The notes beneath the pieces are model-generated. The model worked only from the letters and a program-made list of their open reading frames with translations, was not told the DNA's origin and made no database searches. Both the position numbers and the translations under genes were made by a program. From Sphingomonas hengshuiensis (GTDB lineage: Bacteria; Pseudomonadota; Alphaproteobacteria; Sphingomonadales; Sphingomonadaceae): DNA of 64,000 nt. The stretch spans positions 2,542,001-2,606,000 of the forward strand of contig NZ_CP010836.1 in NCBI RefSeq assembly GCF_000935025.1, read 5' to 3'. Numbering within the stretch: position 1 is the stretch's first letter; each line of letters opens with the position of its first letter. Positions 23,569-32,500 of this stretch are shown piece by piece.

Positions 23569-25719
23569 TTATTCGGCCTGGCCGGGGGCGTGCGGATTCT
23601 TGATCGCCTTGTACCAGTCGAGGTCGTGCGGGGGCGGCGCGTGGCCCGCGGGGAGCGGGCGCTTCGCGATCGACTGGAAATAGGCAACCGACGCATCGCG
23701 CCACCATTGCGCCTCGTCGTGCTGGATCGAAAGGAAGTCGCGAACCTCGGCCCAGCGCACCGGATCGACCTTGCCCTGCAGGCCCTGCCACTGCCCCTGC
23801 ATCGCCGTGACCGCGCCGACGCCCGTGTCATAGCGGGTGACCAGCTCGTCCCACAGGCTGCGACCCGACGCCATCCGATGGTCCCAGGGCACATGATGGA
23901 ACCACAGCAACAGGCTATCGGGCACCGTCTTGAGGTTGCCCCAGCGCGCGACAAGCTGCGGCGCATATTGGCCGAGCGCGTCGCTGCCGGTCCTGGTGCG
24001 GTCGAAGCCGATCCCGGCGGCGTCGGCCTTGTGATAATAGACCGGGTTCCATTCGGGCCGCGCGAGATCGGACACCCAGGGCCCCGGCCCATAATGATGC
24101 CCGGTCGCCATCAGGTGCCCCAGCCCCAGCGGGGTCATATAGTCGACCACCGCCTCGCGCGACGCCATCATCATGTCCACGATCGGCGCGGCGGCCCCCG
24201 GCCCCCAGGTCATCGCCGCCCAGTCCTGCGCAATGTCCTTCGCCCGCGCCTGCGGGTCCCAGGCGAAGCGCCCGAAGGCGTACCAATTGGCCTGGTCGAA
24301 CTGCGACCCCGACCAGTTGCGGTCGTTGCCGATATTGGCGACCCCCGCCATGCCGGTGGCGGCACCCGCATCGACCGGCGTCTCGATCACCTTGGCGACC
24401 GTGTTGCCCCTGGCCGGGCGGAAGGTGTCGGCCTGGAGCACCTCCTCCCACATCGTGCCGAGATAGGCGAGGTGCGTCGCGAAACCGAGATACTCCTTGG
24501 TGATCTGGAACTCCATCATCAGCGGCGTGCGCGGCATCGCCCCGAACAGCGGATGGAACGGCTCGCGCGGCTGGAAATCGATCGCGCCGTTCTTGACCTG
24601 GACCAGCACATTGTCGCGGAACTTGCCGTCGAGCGGCTTGAATTCGGTATAGGCCTGTTTGTGCCGGTCCTCGGCATTCTCCGCCGCATAGACAAAGGCG
24701 CGCCACATCATCACGCCGCCATGCGGGGCCAGCGCGTCCGCCATCATGTTGGCGCCCTCGGCATGGCTGCGGTTATAGTCGTTCGGCCCCGGCTGCCCCT
24801 CCGAATTGGCCTTGACCACGAAGCCGCCGAAATCGGGGATGATGCCGTAAATCTCGTCGACCTTGGCCTTCCACCATGCCGCCACCGCCGGATCGAGCGG
24901 ATCGGCGGTCTTGAGCCCCCCGATCTCGATCGGCGCCGAAAAGCGCGCCGTTAGATAAACGCGGATGCCCCAGGGGCGGAACACCTCGGCCAGTGCCGCG
25001 ACCTTGTGGAGATATTCCGGCGTCAGGATGTCGGCATTGGCGTTGACGTTGTTCAGCACCGTCGCGTTGATCCCGATCGATGCGTTGGCACGCGCATAAT
25101 CGGTGTAGCGGGGGTCCTTATAGTGCGGCAGCTTCTGCCAGTCCCACAGTGACAGCCCCGCATAGCCGCGTTCGATACTGCGGCTGAGATTGTCCCAATG
25201 GTTGAGGACGCGGACCTGGAGCTTCGGCGCATCGACGATGTCGAGCGCGGCGATCGGCTGGCGCGTCTGGATCAGCTTGAGCAGCCGGAACGCGCCGTAC
25301 AGCACCCCCTGCCCGCTATTGCCCGCAACGATCGTGACGCGCTTGCCCGCGATCGTCGCGCTGCGCACCACATAGCCCTCTTTGCCCAGCCGCTCGAACG
25401 GCAGCGCCACCCCGGCGAGCAGCGGCGAACCCGCGGTCGCGAGCAGCACGGCGCCCTCCACAGGAGCTGTCGTCGCTCGCGCCGGCGCGCGCCCGACCAT
25501 GCCAGTCAGCCCGCGCGCAAGCTCGTCCGCAGCGGCATCGACCTGCGGATTGCCCGTCGCCGCGACGATCTGGGCAACATGCGGCGCGACGGTCGCGCGA
25601 TAGCCCGAATCGAGCGGCGCATAGCGTAGCCAGAGGTCATAGCCGTCCTCGGCATATGCTTGATTCGGCGCGCCAAAACACAGAAATGCAGACAAAATCG
25701 CCAGTAAAGTCCGCCACAT
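23569..25719 (-). CDS. aguA: Alpha-glucuronidase, glycoside hydrolase family 67
   Basis: A 716-residue enzyme that cuts 4-O-methyl-glucuronic acid from the terminal xylose of xylo-oligosaccharides. Family signatures include NHWDNLSRSIERGYAG, the acidic catalytic region GGFVVKANSEGQPGP, QVKNGAIDFQPREPFHPLFG and WFHHVPWDH. It begins with a signal peptide (MWRTLLAILSAFLCFG ... AYAED), so it is likely periplasmic. The ATG at 25719 is nine bases after GGGAG; an ATG two codons earlier is also possible. It is divergent from xyn10 across the operator at 25780. Confidence 0.93.
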   Translation of the reverse strand: MWRTLLAILSAFLCFGAPNQAYAEDGYDLWLRYAPLDSGYRATVAPHVAQIVAATGNPQVDAAADELARGLTGMVGRAPARATTAPVEGAVLLATAGSPLLAGVALPFERLGKEGYVVRSATIAGKRVTIVAGNSGQGVLYGAFRLLKLIQTRQPIAALDIVDAPKLQVRVLNHWDNLSRSIERGYAGLSLWDWQKLPHYKDPRYTDYARANASIGINATVLNNVNANADILTPEYLHKVAALAEVFRPWGIRVYLTARFSAPIEIGGLKTADPLDPAVAAWWKAKVDEIYGIIPDFGGFVVKANSEGQPGPNDYNRSHAEGANMMADALAPHGGVMMWRAFVYAAENAEDRHKQAYTEFKPLDGKFRDNVLVQVKNGAIDFQPREPFHPLFGAMPRTPLMMEFQITKEYLGFATHLAYLGTMWEEVLQADTFRPARGNTVAKVIETPVDAGAATGMAGVANIGNDRNWSGSQFDQANWYAFGRFAWDPQARAKDIAQDWAAMTWGPGAAAPIVDMMMASREAVVDYMTPLGLGHLMATGHHYGPGPWVSDLARPEWNPVYYHKADAAGIGFDRTRTGSDALGQYAPQLVARWGNLKTVPDSLLLWFHHVPWDHRMASGRSLWDELVTRYDTGVGAVTAMQGQWQGLQGKVDPVRWAEVRDFLSIQHDEAQWWRDASVAYFQSIAKRPLPAGHAPPPHDLDWYKAIKNPHAPGQAE

Positions 25720-25753
25720 CTGCATCCGCTCCCGCACGCGGTCCAAGCCGCCG

Positions 25754-25793
25754 TTGACAAGCTTGTAACAGCTTGACCATGGTAGCGCTACCA
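25754..25793. promoter_or_regulatory. Divergent xyn10/aguA control region with LacI-type operator
   Basis: A TTGACA (25754-25759) facing xyn10 is followed after 20 bases by the fully symmetric palindrome TGGTAGCGCTACCA (25780-25793), the same arrangement as at xylX. The operator is 54 bases upstream of the aguA start on the other strand, so one site can control both. Confidence 0.75.
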
Positions 25794-25859
25794 CGTGGCG
25801 TTACAAAACGTCGCTGCGTCATGCACTTGCAAGGTGCAGGCGATTTCAGGAGCGAGAGG

Positions 25860-27023
25860 ATGTCGACGATGCACGATTTCACACGGCGCCAGATGCTGGC
25901 GGCAGGCGCGGCCGGCGCTGCGCTGACGCTCGGAGGCGGCGGCAGCCTCGCCGCCCCTGCCCCCTCGCTCGACGCGCTCGCCAGGGCAAAGGGGATGCGC
26001 TTCGGCTCCTGCACGGCCTGGGCTCCGCCGGGGGCCGACCGCGGCTCGTTCGCCAACCCGGACTATGCCGCGCTGCTCGAGGCCGATTGCGGCATCCTCG
26101 TCCCCGAGAACGAATTCAAATGGCAGGCACTGCGCCCCGATGCCGAGCATTTCGACACCAGCCGCTTCGACGCGATGCTGGCCTATGCCAAGGCCAAGGG
26201 CATGGCGATGCGCGGCCACACGCTGCTGTGGCAGAAGCCCCAATATTATCCCAAATGGCTCAACGACTATGATTTCGGCGCCCAGCCCAGGGCGCGGGCC
26301 GAGGCGGTGCTGACCGGCCATATCGAGACGCTGTGCCGGCGTTTCGGAGACAGCATCGTCAGTTTCGACGTGGTCAACGAGGCGGTCGACGAAAAGACCG
26401 GCGCGCTGCGCGACTCCTCGCTGTCGCGCGCGATCGGCGGCACGGCGCCGCTGATCGACCTGGCGTTCCACACCGCCCGCGCCGCCGCGCCGCGCGCGCA
26501 GCTCGTCTATAACGACTATATGAGCTGGGAGCCCGAGAATGAAGCGCATCGCGCGGGCGTGCTCCGGCTGCTCGAAGGGCTGCGCAAACGCGGCGTGCCC
26601 GTCGACGCGCTCGGGGTCCAGTCGCATATCGGCATCAAGAACGAAGGCACGGTCGCGCAGGTCGTCGCGCAGCAGACCGGCCCGTGGCGCGAATTTCTCG
26701 ATGCTGTCACGGCGATGGGCTATGCGCTCGTCATCACCGAGATGGACGTCAACGACCAGGCGCTGCCGACCGACACCGCGATCCGCGACGCGCGGGTGGC
26801 CGACTATGCCCGTGCCTATCTGGAGCTGATGTTCGGCTATCCGAAGCTGCGTGACGTGCTGGTATGGGGAATGTGCGACAAATATAGCTGGCTGAACGGT
26901 TTCACCCCGCGCGCCGACGGCACGCACCAGCGGTGCGCGCCCTATGACGCACAGTTCCGCGCCAAGCCGCTCCACGCGGCGATTGCGGCGTGCTTCCGGG
27001 GCGCGGATCGGCGAACCGTGTGA
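25860..27023 (+). CDS. Endo-1,4-beta-xylanase, glycoside hydrolase family 10
   Basis: A 387-residue GH10 xylanase that cuts the xylan backbone. The acid/base is Glu174 in VVNEAVD and the nucleophile Glu294 in ITEMDVND; GHTLLWQ and WGMCDKYSWL are further family marks. The N-terminus (FTRRQMLAAGAAGAALTLGG) looks like a twin-arginine signal, suggesting export in folded form. The start at 25860 has AGGAG seven bases upstream; longer in-frame starts overlap the operator. It is divergent from aguA. Confidence 0.93.
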   Translation: MSTMHDFTRRQMLAAGAAGAALTLGGGGSLAAPAPSLDALARAKGMRFGSCTAWAPPGADRGSFANPDYAALLEADCGILVPENEFKWQALRPDAEHFDTSRFDAMLAYAKAKGMAMRGHTLLWQKPQYYPKWLNDYDFGAQPRARAEAVLTGHIETLCRRFGDSIVSFDVVNEAVDEKTGALRDSSLSRAIGGTAPLIDLAFHTARAAAPRAQLVYNDYMSWEPENEAHRAGVLRLLEGLRKRGVPVDALGVQSHIGIKNEGTVAQVVAQQTGPWREFLDAVTAMGYALVITEMDVNDQALPTDTAIRDARVADYARAYLELMFGYPKLRDVLVWGMCDKYSWLNGFTPRADGTHQRCAPYDAQFRAKPLHAAIAACFRGADRRTV

Positions 27024-27120
27024 AAAATGCCACGCCTGCGAAACGGTTGAAGGGCTGCGTTCAGAAAAGCGGTGCTAGCGCCGGAAAGCACGACTAAGCG
27101 CAACCCGAAAGGAGCTGGCG

Positions 27121-28140
27121 ATGGCGGCGGATGCCGCGACAGGGATCGAACCGATGCAGCCATTGCTGGCGCAGGGCGGGCTCGACACGTCCGCGCTGCA
27201 CGGTGCGGCCGAGCGCATCGCCGCGCGCCACGCCGCGGCGCCTCCGGGCGATTTCGCCGCCTTCCGCATGCGGATCGAGGCACTCGCGACCAACGCCGCG
27301 CTACAGGCCGAGCTTGCCCGCCAGATGCCGCATATGATCCGCCGCGCCGCCAATCGCCGCGTCCGCGACCTGCCCGGCATGGGCAGCCAGGACGTGCTGT
27401 TCGACCTTGCCGGCACGGTTGCCGCGCTGCTGGGCGCGGGCCATGCCGCCGACGCCAACAGCCTCGCCAACCGCTATCTCGACGCGCGCCCACAGGGGGC
27501 GACCGGATGGGCGCTGCTGCCGCTGTTCGTCGCGCTGCGCCTGCGCGAGCAGGACGCCCAGGATCCCGCCGCCCCGCGCCTCGACACGCTGCTCGCCGCC
27601 GCATCGCCGCGGCTGGTGGCGATCGGCGGGCTTTCCGGCACGGGCAAGTCGACGCTGGCGCGGCTGCTCGGGTGCCGGCTGGGGCGGATGCCGGGCGCGC
27701 GGGTGCTGCGATCCGACGTGTTCCGCAAGCGGCTGGCGGGGCTCCCCCCCGAAACCCGCCTTCCCCCGCGCCACTATACGCGGCGGAGCGACCAGGAGAC
27801 GTTCGAGGCGATGTTCGAATCCGCCGACGATCATCTCGCCTGCGGGAGCAGCGTGATCCTCGACGCCGTGTTCATGAACCGCAGCGAGCGCGATGTTGCG
27901 GAGGCGCTGGCGGAACGCGCACGGGTGCCGTTCAGCGGCTTCTGGCTCGAGGCGCCCGAGCGGGATCGCCTGGCCCGCGTCGTCGCGCGCACCGGCGACG
28001 CCTCCGACGCGACCGAAGAGGTGGTGCGCGAGCAATCGCGGCGCAGCGTCGGCGAAGTCCATTGGCACCGGATGCGCGTCAACCGCCCGCTCGACACGAT
28101 CGTGGTCGCGGCGCGCGGCGTGCTCGAGCGGGCGCGCTGA
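27121..28140 (+). CDS. P-loop kinase/AAA-like ATP-binding protein
   Basis: A 339-residue protein. The C-terminal ~190 residues are a P-loop kinase-like domain: Walker A GLSGTGKST near residue 168, then RSDVFRKRLAG and VILDAVFMNRSERD, as in the zeta-toxin/gluconate-kinase-like proteins often fused to aminoglycoside-phosphotransferase domains. The N-terminal ~150 residues are helical and unassigned. A strong GAAAGGAG stands before the ATG. It is followed four bases later by pfkB, so the two are probably one unit; a role in phosphorylating a small molecule is plausible but the substrate is unknown. Confidence 0.75.
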   Translation: MAADAATGIEPMQPLLAQGGLDTSALHGAAERIAARHAAAPPGDFAAFRMRIEALATNAALQAELARQMPHMIRRAANRRVRDLPGMGSQDVLFDLAGTVAALLGAGHAADANSLANRYLDARPQGATGWALLPLFVALRLREQDAQDPAAPRLDTLLAAASPRLVAIGGLSGTGKSTLARLLGCRLGRMPGARVLRSDVFRKRLAGLPPETRLPPRHYTRRSDQETFEAMFESADDHLACGSSVILDAVFMNRSERDVAEALAERARVPFSGFWLEAPERDRLARVVARTGDASDATEEVVREQSRRSVGEVHWHRMRVNRPLDTIVVAARGVLERAR

Positions 28141-28144
28141 TCCG

Positions 28145-29098
28145 GTGAACGCGATCGCGACGCTCACGCTCAACCCTGCGCTCGACATCAGCACCGGCAC
28201 CGATCACGTCCGCCCGACGCACAAGCTGCGCTGCGCCGCGCCGCGGATGGAGCCCGGCGGCGGCGGGATCAACGTCGCGCGGGTGCTCCACGCCCTCGGC
28301 GCCGACGCGACGGCGGTGTTTCCGTCGGGTGGCCCGGCAGGCGCGACGCTGGAGGCGCTGTTGCGCGATGCCGGCGTGCCGATTGCCCCCGTCCCCATCG
28401 CCGGCGCGACGCGGGAGAGCTTCACCGTCGACGAAGCGGCGACCGGGCAGCAATATCGCTTCGTGCTTCCCGGGCCCCCGCTCGACCCCACCGAGCGCGC
28501 GGCGGTGCTTGCCGCGCTCCGCACCCTGCCCGCACCCCCGGCCTATCTGGTCGCCAGCGGCAGCCTGCCGCCCGGCGTCGACGGCGCGGTGTTCCACGAA
28601 CTCGCCGCGCTGGGTCGCGAGACGGGTGCGCGGCTGGTGATCGACACCTCGGGAGCGGCGCTGGCGGCGTGCGAGGGCGCGCACGCCTATCTCATCAAGC
28701 CCAGCCTGCGCGAACTGGAGGACCTCGCCGGGCGCACGCTGGCGACCGAGTCCGAGGAGGAGGCCGCCGCGCGCGACCTGCTGGCGCGCGGCTTTGCGGA
28801 GATCGTGGTGGTCTCGCTGGCCGAACGCGGCGCGGTGCTGGTCTCCGCCGACCGCGTGCTGCGCCTCGCCGCGATCGAGGTTCCGGTCGGCAGCGCGGTG
28901 GGCGCCGGCGATTCGATGACCGCGGCGCTGGTGCTGGCGCTGGCTCGGGGGAAGTGCCTGGACGAGGCATTGCTCTTCGGAGTCGCGGCAGGGGCTGCTG
29001 CGTTGCTCACGCCGGGGACCGAACTCGTCCGGCGCGACGATGTCGAGCGGCTCTACGCCGCCGCGTCGGGCGTCGCGTCGGCGCCGAACAACGCGTGA
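28145..29098 (+). CDS. pfkB: 6-phosphofructokinase, PfkB type
   Basis: A 317-residue ribokinase-fold sugar kinase. It parallels E. coli PfkB along its length: TLTLNPALDIS, KLRCAAPRMEPGGGGINVARVL, GQQYRFVLPG, VASGSLPPGV and the C-terminal anion-hole motif VGAGDSMTAALVLAL with catalytic Asp. It would phosphorylate fructose-6-phosphate or a related sugar phosphate such as tagatose-6-phosphate. The start is GTG at 28145, four bases after the P-loop kinase stop. Its 3' end overlaps the convergent arsR-type gene by 46 bases. Confidence 0.85.
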   Translation: MNAIATLTLNPALDISTGTDHVRPTHKLRCAAPRMEPGGGGINVARVLHALGADATAVFPSGGPAGATLEALLRDAGVPIAPVPIAGATRESFTVDEAATGQQYRFVLPGPPLDPTERAAVLAALRTLPAPPAYLVASGSLPPGVDGAVFHELAALGRETGARLVIDTSGAALAACEGAHAYLIKPSLRELEDLAGRTLATESEEEAAARDLLARGFAEIVVVSLAERGAVLVSADRVLRLAAIEVPVGSAVGAGDSMTAALVLALARGKCLDEALLFGVAAGAAALLTPGTELVRRDDVERLYAAASGVASAPNNA

Positions 29099-29355
29099 AG
29101 CGCCTCCAGCATATGGCGTGCCTCGGGGCTGGCGAGCGAATAAAAGATCATCTGGCCCGATCGCCGCGCGGTGACCATGTTCTCGCGGCGAAGCAATGCG
29201 AGCTGCTGCGAGACCGCCGTATCGCGCGCACCCGCAAGCCGCGCGAGCTCGCCCACGGACTTTTCACCATCCAACAGATGGCACAGCAAAAGTAACCTGC
29301 TGCGACCCGATAAAGCTTTCAGGAACAGCGTCGCGCGATCGACGGCGGCAATCAT
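29053..29355 (-). CDS. ArsR-family transcriptional regulator
   Basis: A 100-residue winged-helix protein. The HTH reads SVGELARLAGARDTAVSQQLALLRRENMV with the wing TARRSGQMIFYSL, characteristic of ArsR/SmtB proteins. The metal-binding ELCVCDL motif of the recognition-adjacent helix is absent (the matching helix reads LLCHLLDGE), so it may sense something other than arsenite. Start ATG at 29355; a GTG four codons earlier is possible. It is convergent with pfkB and divergent from the hybrid histidine kinase. Confidence 0.85.
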   Translation of the reverse strand: MIAAVDRATLFLKALSGRSRLLLLCHLLDGEKSVGELARLAGARDTAVSQQLALLRRENMVTARRSGQMIFYSLASPEARHMLEALHALFGADATPDAAA

Positions 29356-29586
29356 TTCTTCTTTCACGGGGCGCACCGCTATGCGGGGATGGCGCCCGTT
29401 GCAACTGCTATCATCCGGAAAATTACCGGAAATTTCGGATTTTATCGCTACGGATATGAAGGTTTCGGCCCGTCCCGCGGCGTGGCACCTCCGGCCCCGC
29501 CCTGCGTTGAAGCCGCCAATGAACGCCATCGCCCCCGCTCCTGCCCCACCGGCCCTTGCGTGCGCGCCGAATGGATTCGAGGCGAA

Positions 29587-32500
29587 ATGAACACGGCATC
29601 CGCGATCGAATTCCTGAACGGTGGCGGCGAGATGGGGGATCGCATCCGCGCGTTCGATTGGGCCGCACACCCGCTGGGGCAGCCCAAGGACTGGCCGCAG
29701 GGCCTGCGGATCGCGCTGCGGATGATTCTCCACGCAGGCCACCCGATGCAGATCTGGTGGGGGCAGCAGCGCTATTGCTTCTACAACGACGCCTGTCGCC
29801 CGATATTGGGCAGCGAGCGCCACGCGAATGCGCTGGGCGCGGCGGCGGCGCAGGTCTGGCACGAAATCTGGGACGTGATCGGCACGCATGCCGATCAGGC
29901 GATGGCCGGTCAGGGCGCTGCGTGGCACGAAAACCAGCCGCTGATGCTGACTCGCGACGGCCGGCGCGAACGCAGCTATTGGAGCTATTCGTACAGCCTG
30001 CTCGACGATCCGGACGCGCCCGGCGGGATCGGCGGGCTGCTGGCGGTGTGCGCGGAGACGACGGCACAAGTGCTCGCCGAGCAACGCCGCAGCGACGAGG
30101 CGGAGCGTCAGCGCCGGCTGTTCGAACAGGCGCCGGGCTTCATCATCATCACTCGCGGGCCGGACCATATCGTCGAGTTCGTCAACGATACCCACCGTGC
30201 GATGTTCGGCAGCGACGACTGGGTCGGCAAGGCGATTCGCCATGCGGCTGCGGCGGCGACCAGCGACCGCTGGTTCGACCGGCTCGACCAGGTGTACGAG
30301 ACCGGCACGCCGTTCGAGCACTCGGGACCGCCCTCATATCCGATGCCGGCATCGGGGCCCCCCGACGCCGCCCGCAGCTATACGGTGATGTATGCGCCGC
30401 TGCGCGACGACCATGGCCGGGTCACGGGCATATTCTGCGAAGGCTTCGACGTTACCGAGGAGCGCCACGCCGAGACGCGCCATGCCGCGCTCGCCGAACT
30501 GGCCGACCGGCTGCGCGAAAGCGAGGACCCCGAGCAGATCGCCTTTGCGGCCGCCGAGACGCTGGGACGCGCGCTGGGCGTCAGCCGCGCCGGCTATGGC
30601 ACGATCGACACCGCCGCGGAAACGATCACGATCCGCCGCGATTTCAACCAGCCCGGCATCCGCAGCCTGGCGGGGGTGCTCCATTTCCGCGACTATGGCA
30701 GCTATATCGACGATCTGAAGGCTGGCCGCACGGTCGTGGTCGAGGATGCCGACCGCGATCCGCGCACCGCAGCGAATGCCGCGAGCCTGAAAGCGATCAG
30801 CGCCCACGCCTTCGTCAACATGCCGGTGACCGAACAGGGCGGCTTCGTCGCGCTGCTGTTCCTCAACCATGACCAGCCGCGCTTCTGGAGCGCGCTGGAG
30901 CTCGAGCTGATCCGCGATTTCGCGGAGCGGACGCGCGCGGCGGTCGCCCGGCGCCAGGCGGAGGCCGCGCTGCGCGACAATGCGGCGCGGCTGCGCTTCC
31001 TCGATGCGCTGGGCACCGCGACCGCCCGCGCGGGCGACGCCGACGCCGTAATGGCGATCACGACGCGGATGCTCGGCGAGCATCTCGGCACCGCCGATTG
31101 CGCCTATGCCGATGTCGATCCCGGCGAGGACGTCTTCACGATCCGCGGCGATTGGCATGCCGAGGGGGCGAAAAGCATGGTCGGGCGCTACAGCCTCGCC
31201 GAGTTCGGGGCGCACCCTGCCGCAACGCTGCGCGCCGGCACGCCGTTAATCGTCAGTGACACCGCCGCAGACCTTGGCGCGGTGGAGGCGCGACGCTTTC
31301 TCGAACTGGGCGTGCGCGCGACGATGTGCATCCCGTATCTGAAGGAAGGGCGGCTCACCGCACTGATGTCGGTCACCGACGTGCGTCCGCGCGTCTGGAC
31401 CGAGGAGGAACTGGGGATGCTGCGCGACGCGACCGAGCGCAGCTGGGCGCATATCGAGCGCGTCCGGGCGGAGGCCGCACTGCGCGAGAGCGAGCAACGC
31501 TTGCGGATCGCGATCGACGGCGCGCGGATGGGGACCTGGGACTGGGACCTGAAGACCCTGCAGGGCAGCTGGTCGCGCCGCACCGCCGAGATAATGGGCG
31601 TGGCGCATGTCGATACCCTCACGTCCGAGGACGGCTCCCGCCTGGTACACCCCGACGATAGCGGCTGGCTGAGCGAGGCCTTGGCCCATTCGATCGCGAC
31701 GCGCGAGGCGTTCTCGGCCGAATATCGCATCCTCCGCCCGGACGGAGCGATCCGCTGGATTTCGTCGCGCGGCGTGGTCCGGTGCGACGATAGCGGCGAG
31801 CCCGCCCGCATCACGGGGACCGTCCGCGACGTGACCGACCGGCGGGAGGCGCAGGAAGCGCTGAACGCCCTCAACGAGACGCTGGAGCAACAGGTCGCGG
31901 CACGCACCGCCGAGCGCGACCGGATGTGGCGGCTGAGCGGCGACCTTTTCCTGGTCGTCGGAAAGCGGCTCGACATCCGCGCGGTCAATCCCGCCGCGTT
32001 CGGGCTGCTCGGCTATCCGCCCGACGAGGTGCTCGGGCGCCGGTTCGATCGTTTCCTCCACCCCGACGACCGCCCGAAGCTCGCCGGCGCGGTCCGATCG
32101 GCGGCGAGCGGGCCGGTGCGCGATCTCGCGGCGCGGGTGCGCGCGCGCGACGGCGGCTGGCGCCATTTCGCGTGGAGCGCCGCGCCGGGTGCGGGCGAGG
32201 CCTATGTCATCGGGCGCGATGTGAGCGACGAGGTCGCCCGCCGCGAGCAGCTCGAACAGGCGCAGGAGGCGCTGCGCCAGGCGCAGAAGATGGAATCGCT
32301 GGGCCAGCTTACGGGCGGCGTCGCGCATGATTTCAACAACCTGCTGACTCCGATCCTCGGCGGGCTCGACCTGTTGCAACGCAGCGCCACCGCGGAGCGC
32401 GAGCTGCGGCTGATCGGCGCGGCGCTCGAATCGGCCGAACGCGCGCGGGTGCTGGTCCAGCGGCTGCTCGCCTTTGCGCGGCGCCAGCCGCTCCAGCTGC

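Noticed and set aside
21866..23791. Longer version of the GH43 protein starting at 23791
   Set aside because: It would overlap the end of the GH67 gene by over 200 bases, and the signal peptide starts at 23545 with a strong ribosome site.
29389..29586. N-terminal extension of the hybrid histidine kinase
   Set aside because: The residues are unlike any sensor domain and overlap the divergent promoter region; the ATG at 29587 starts the recognisable protein.
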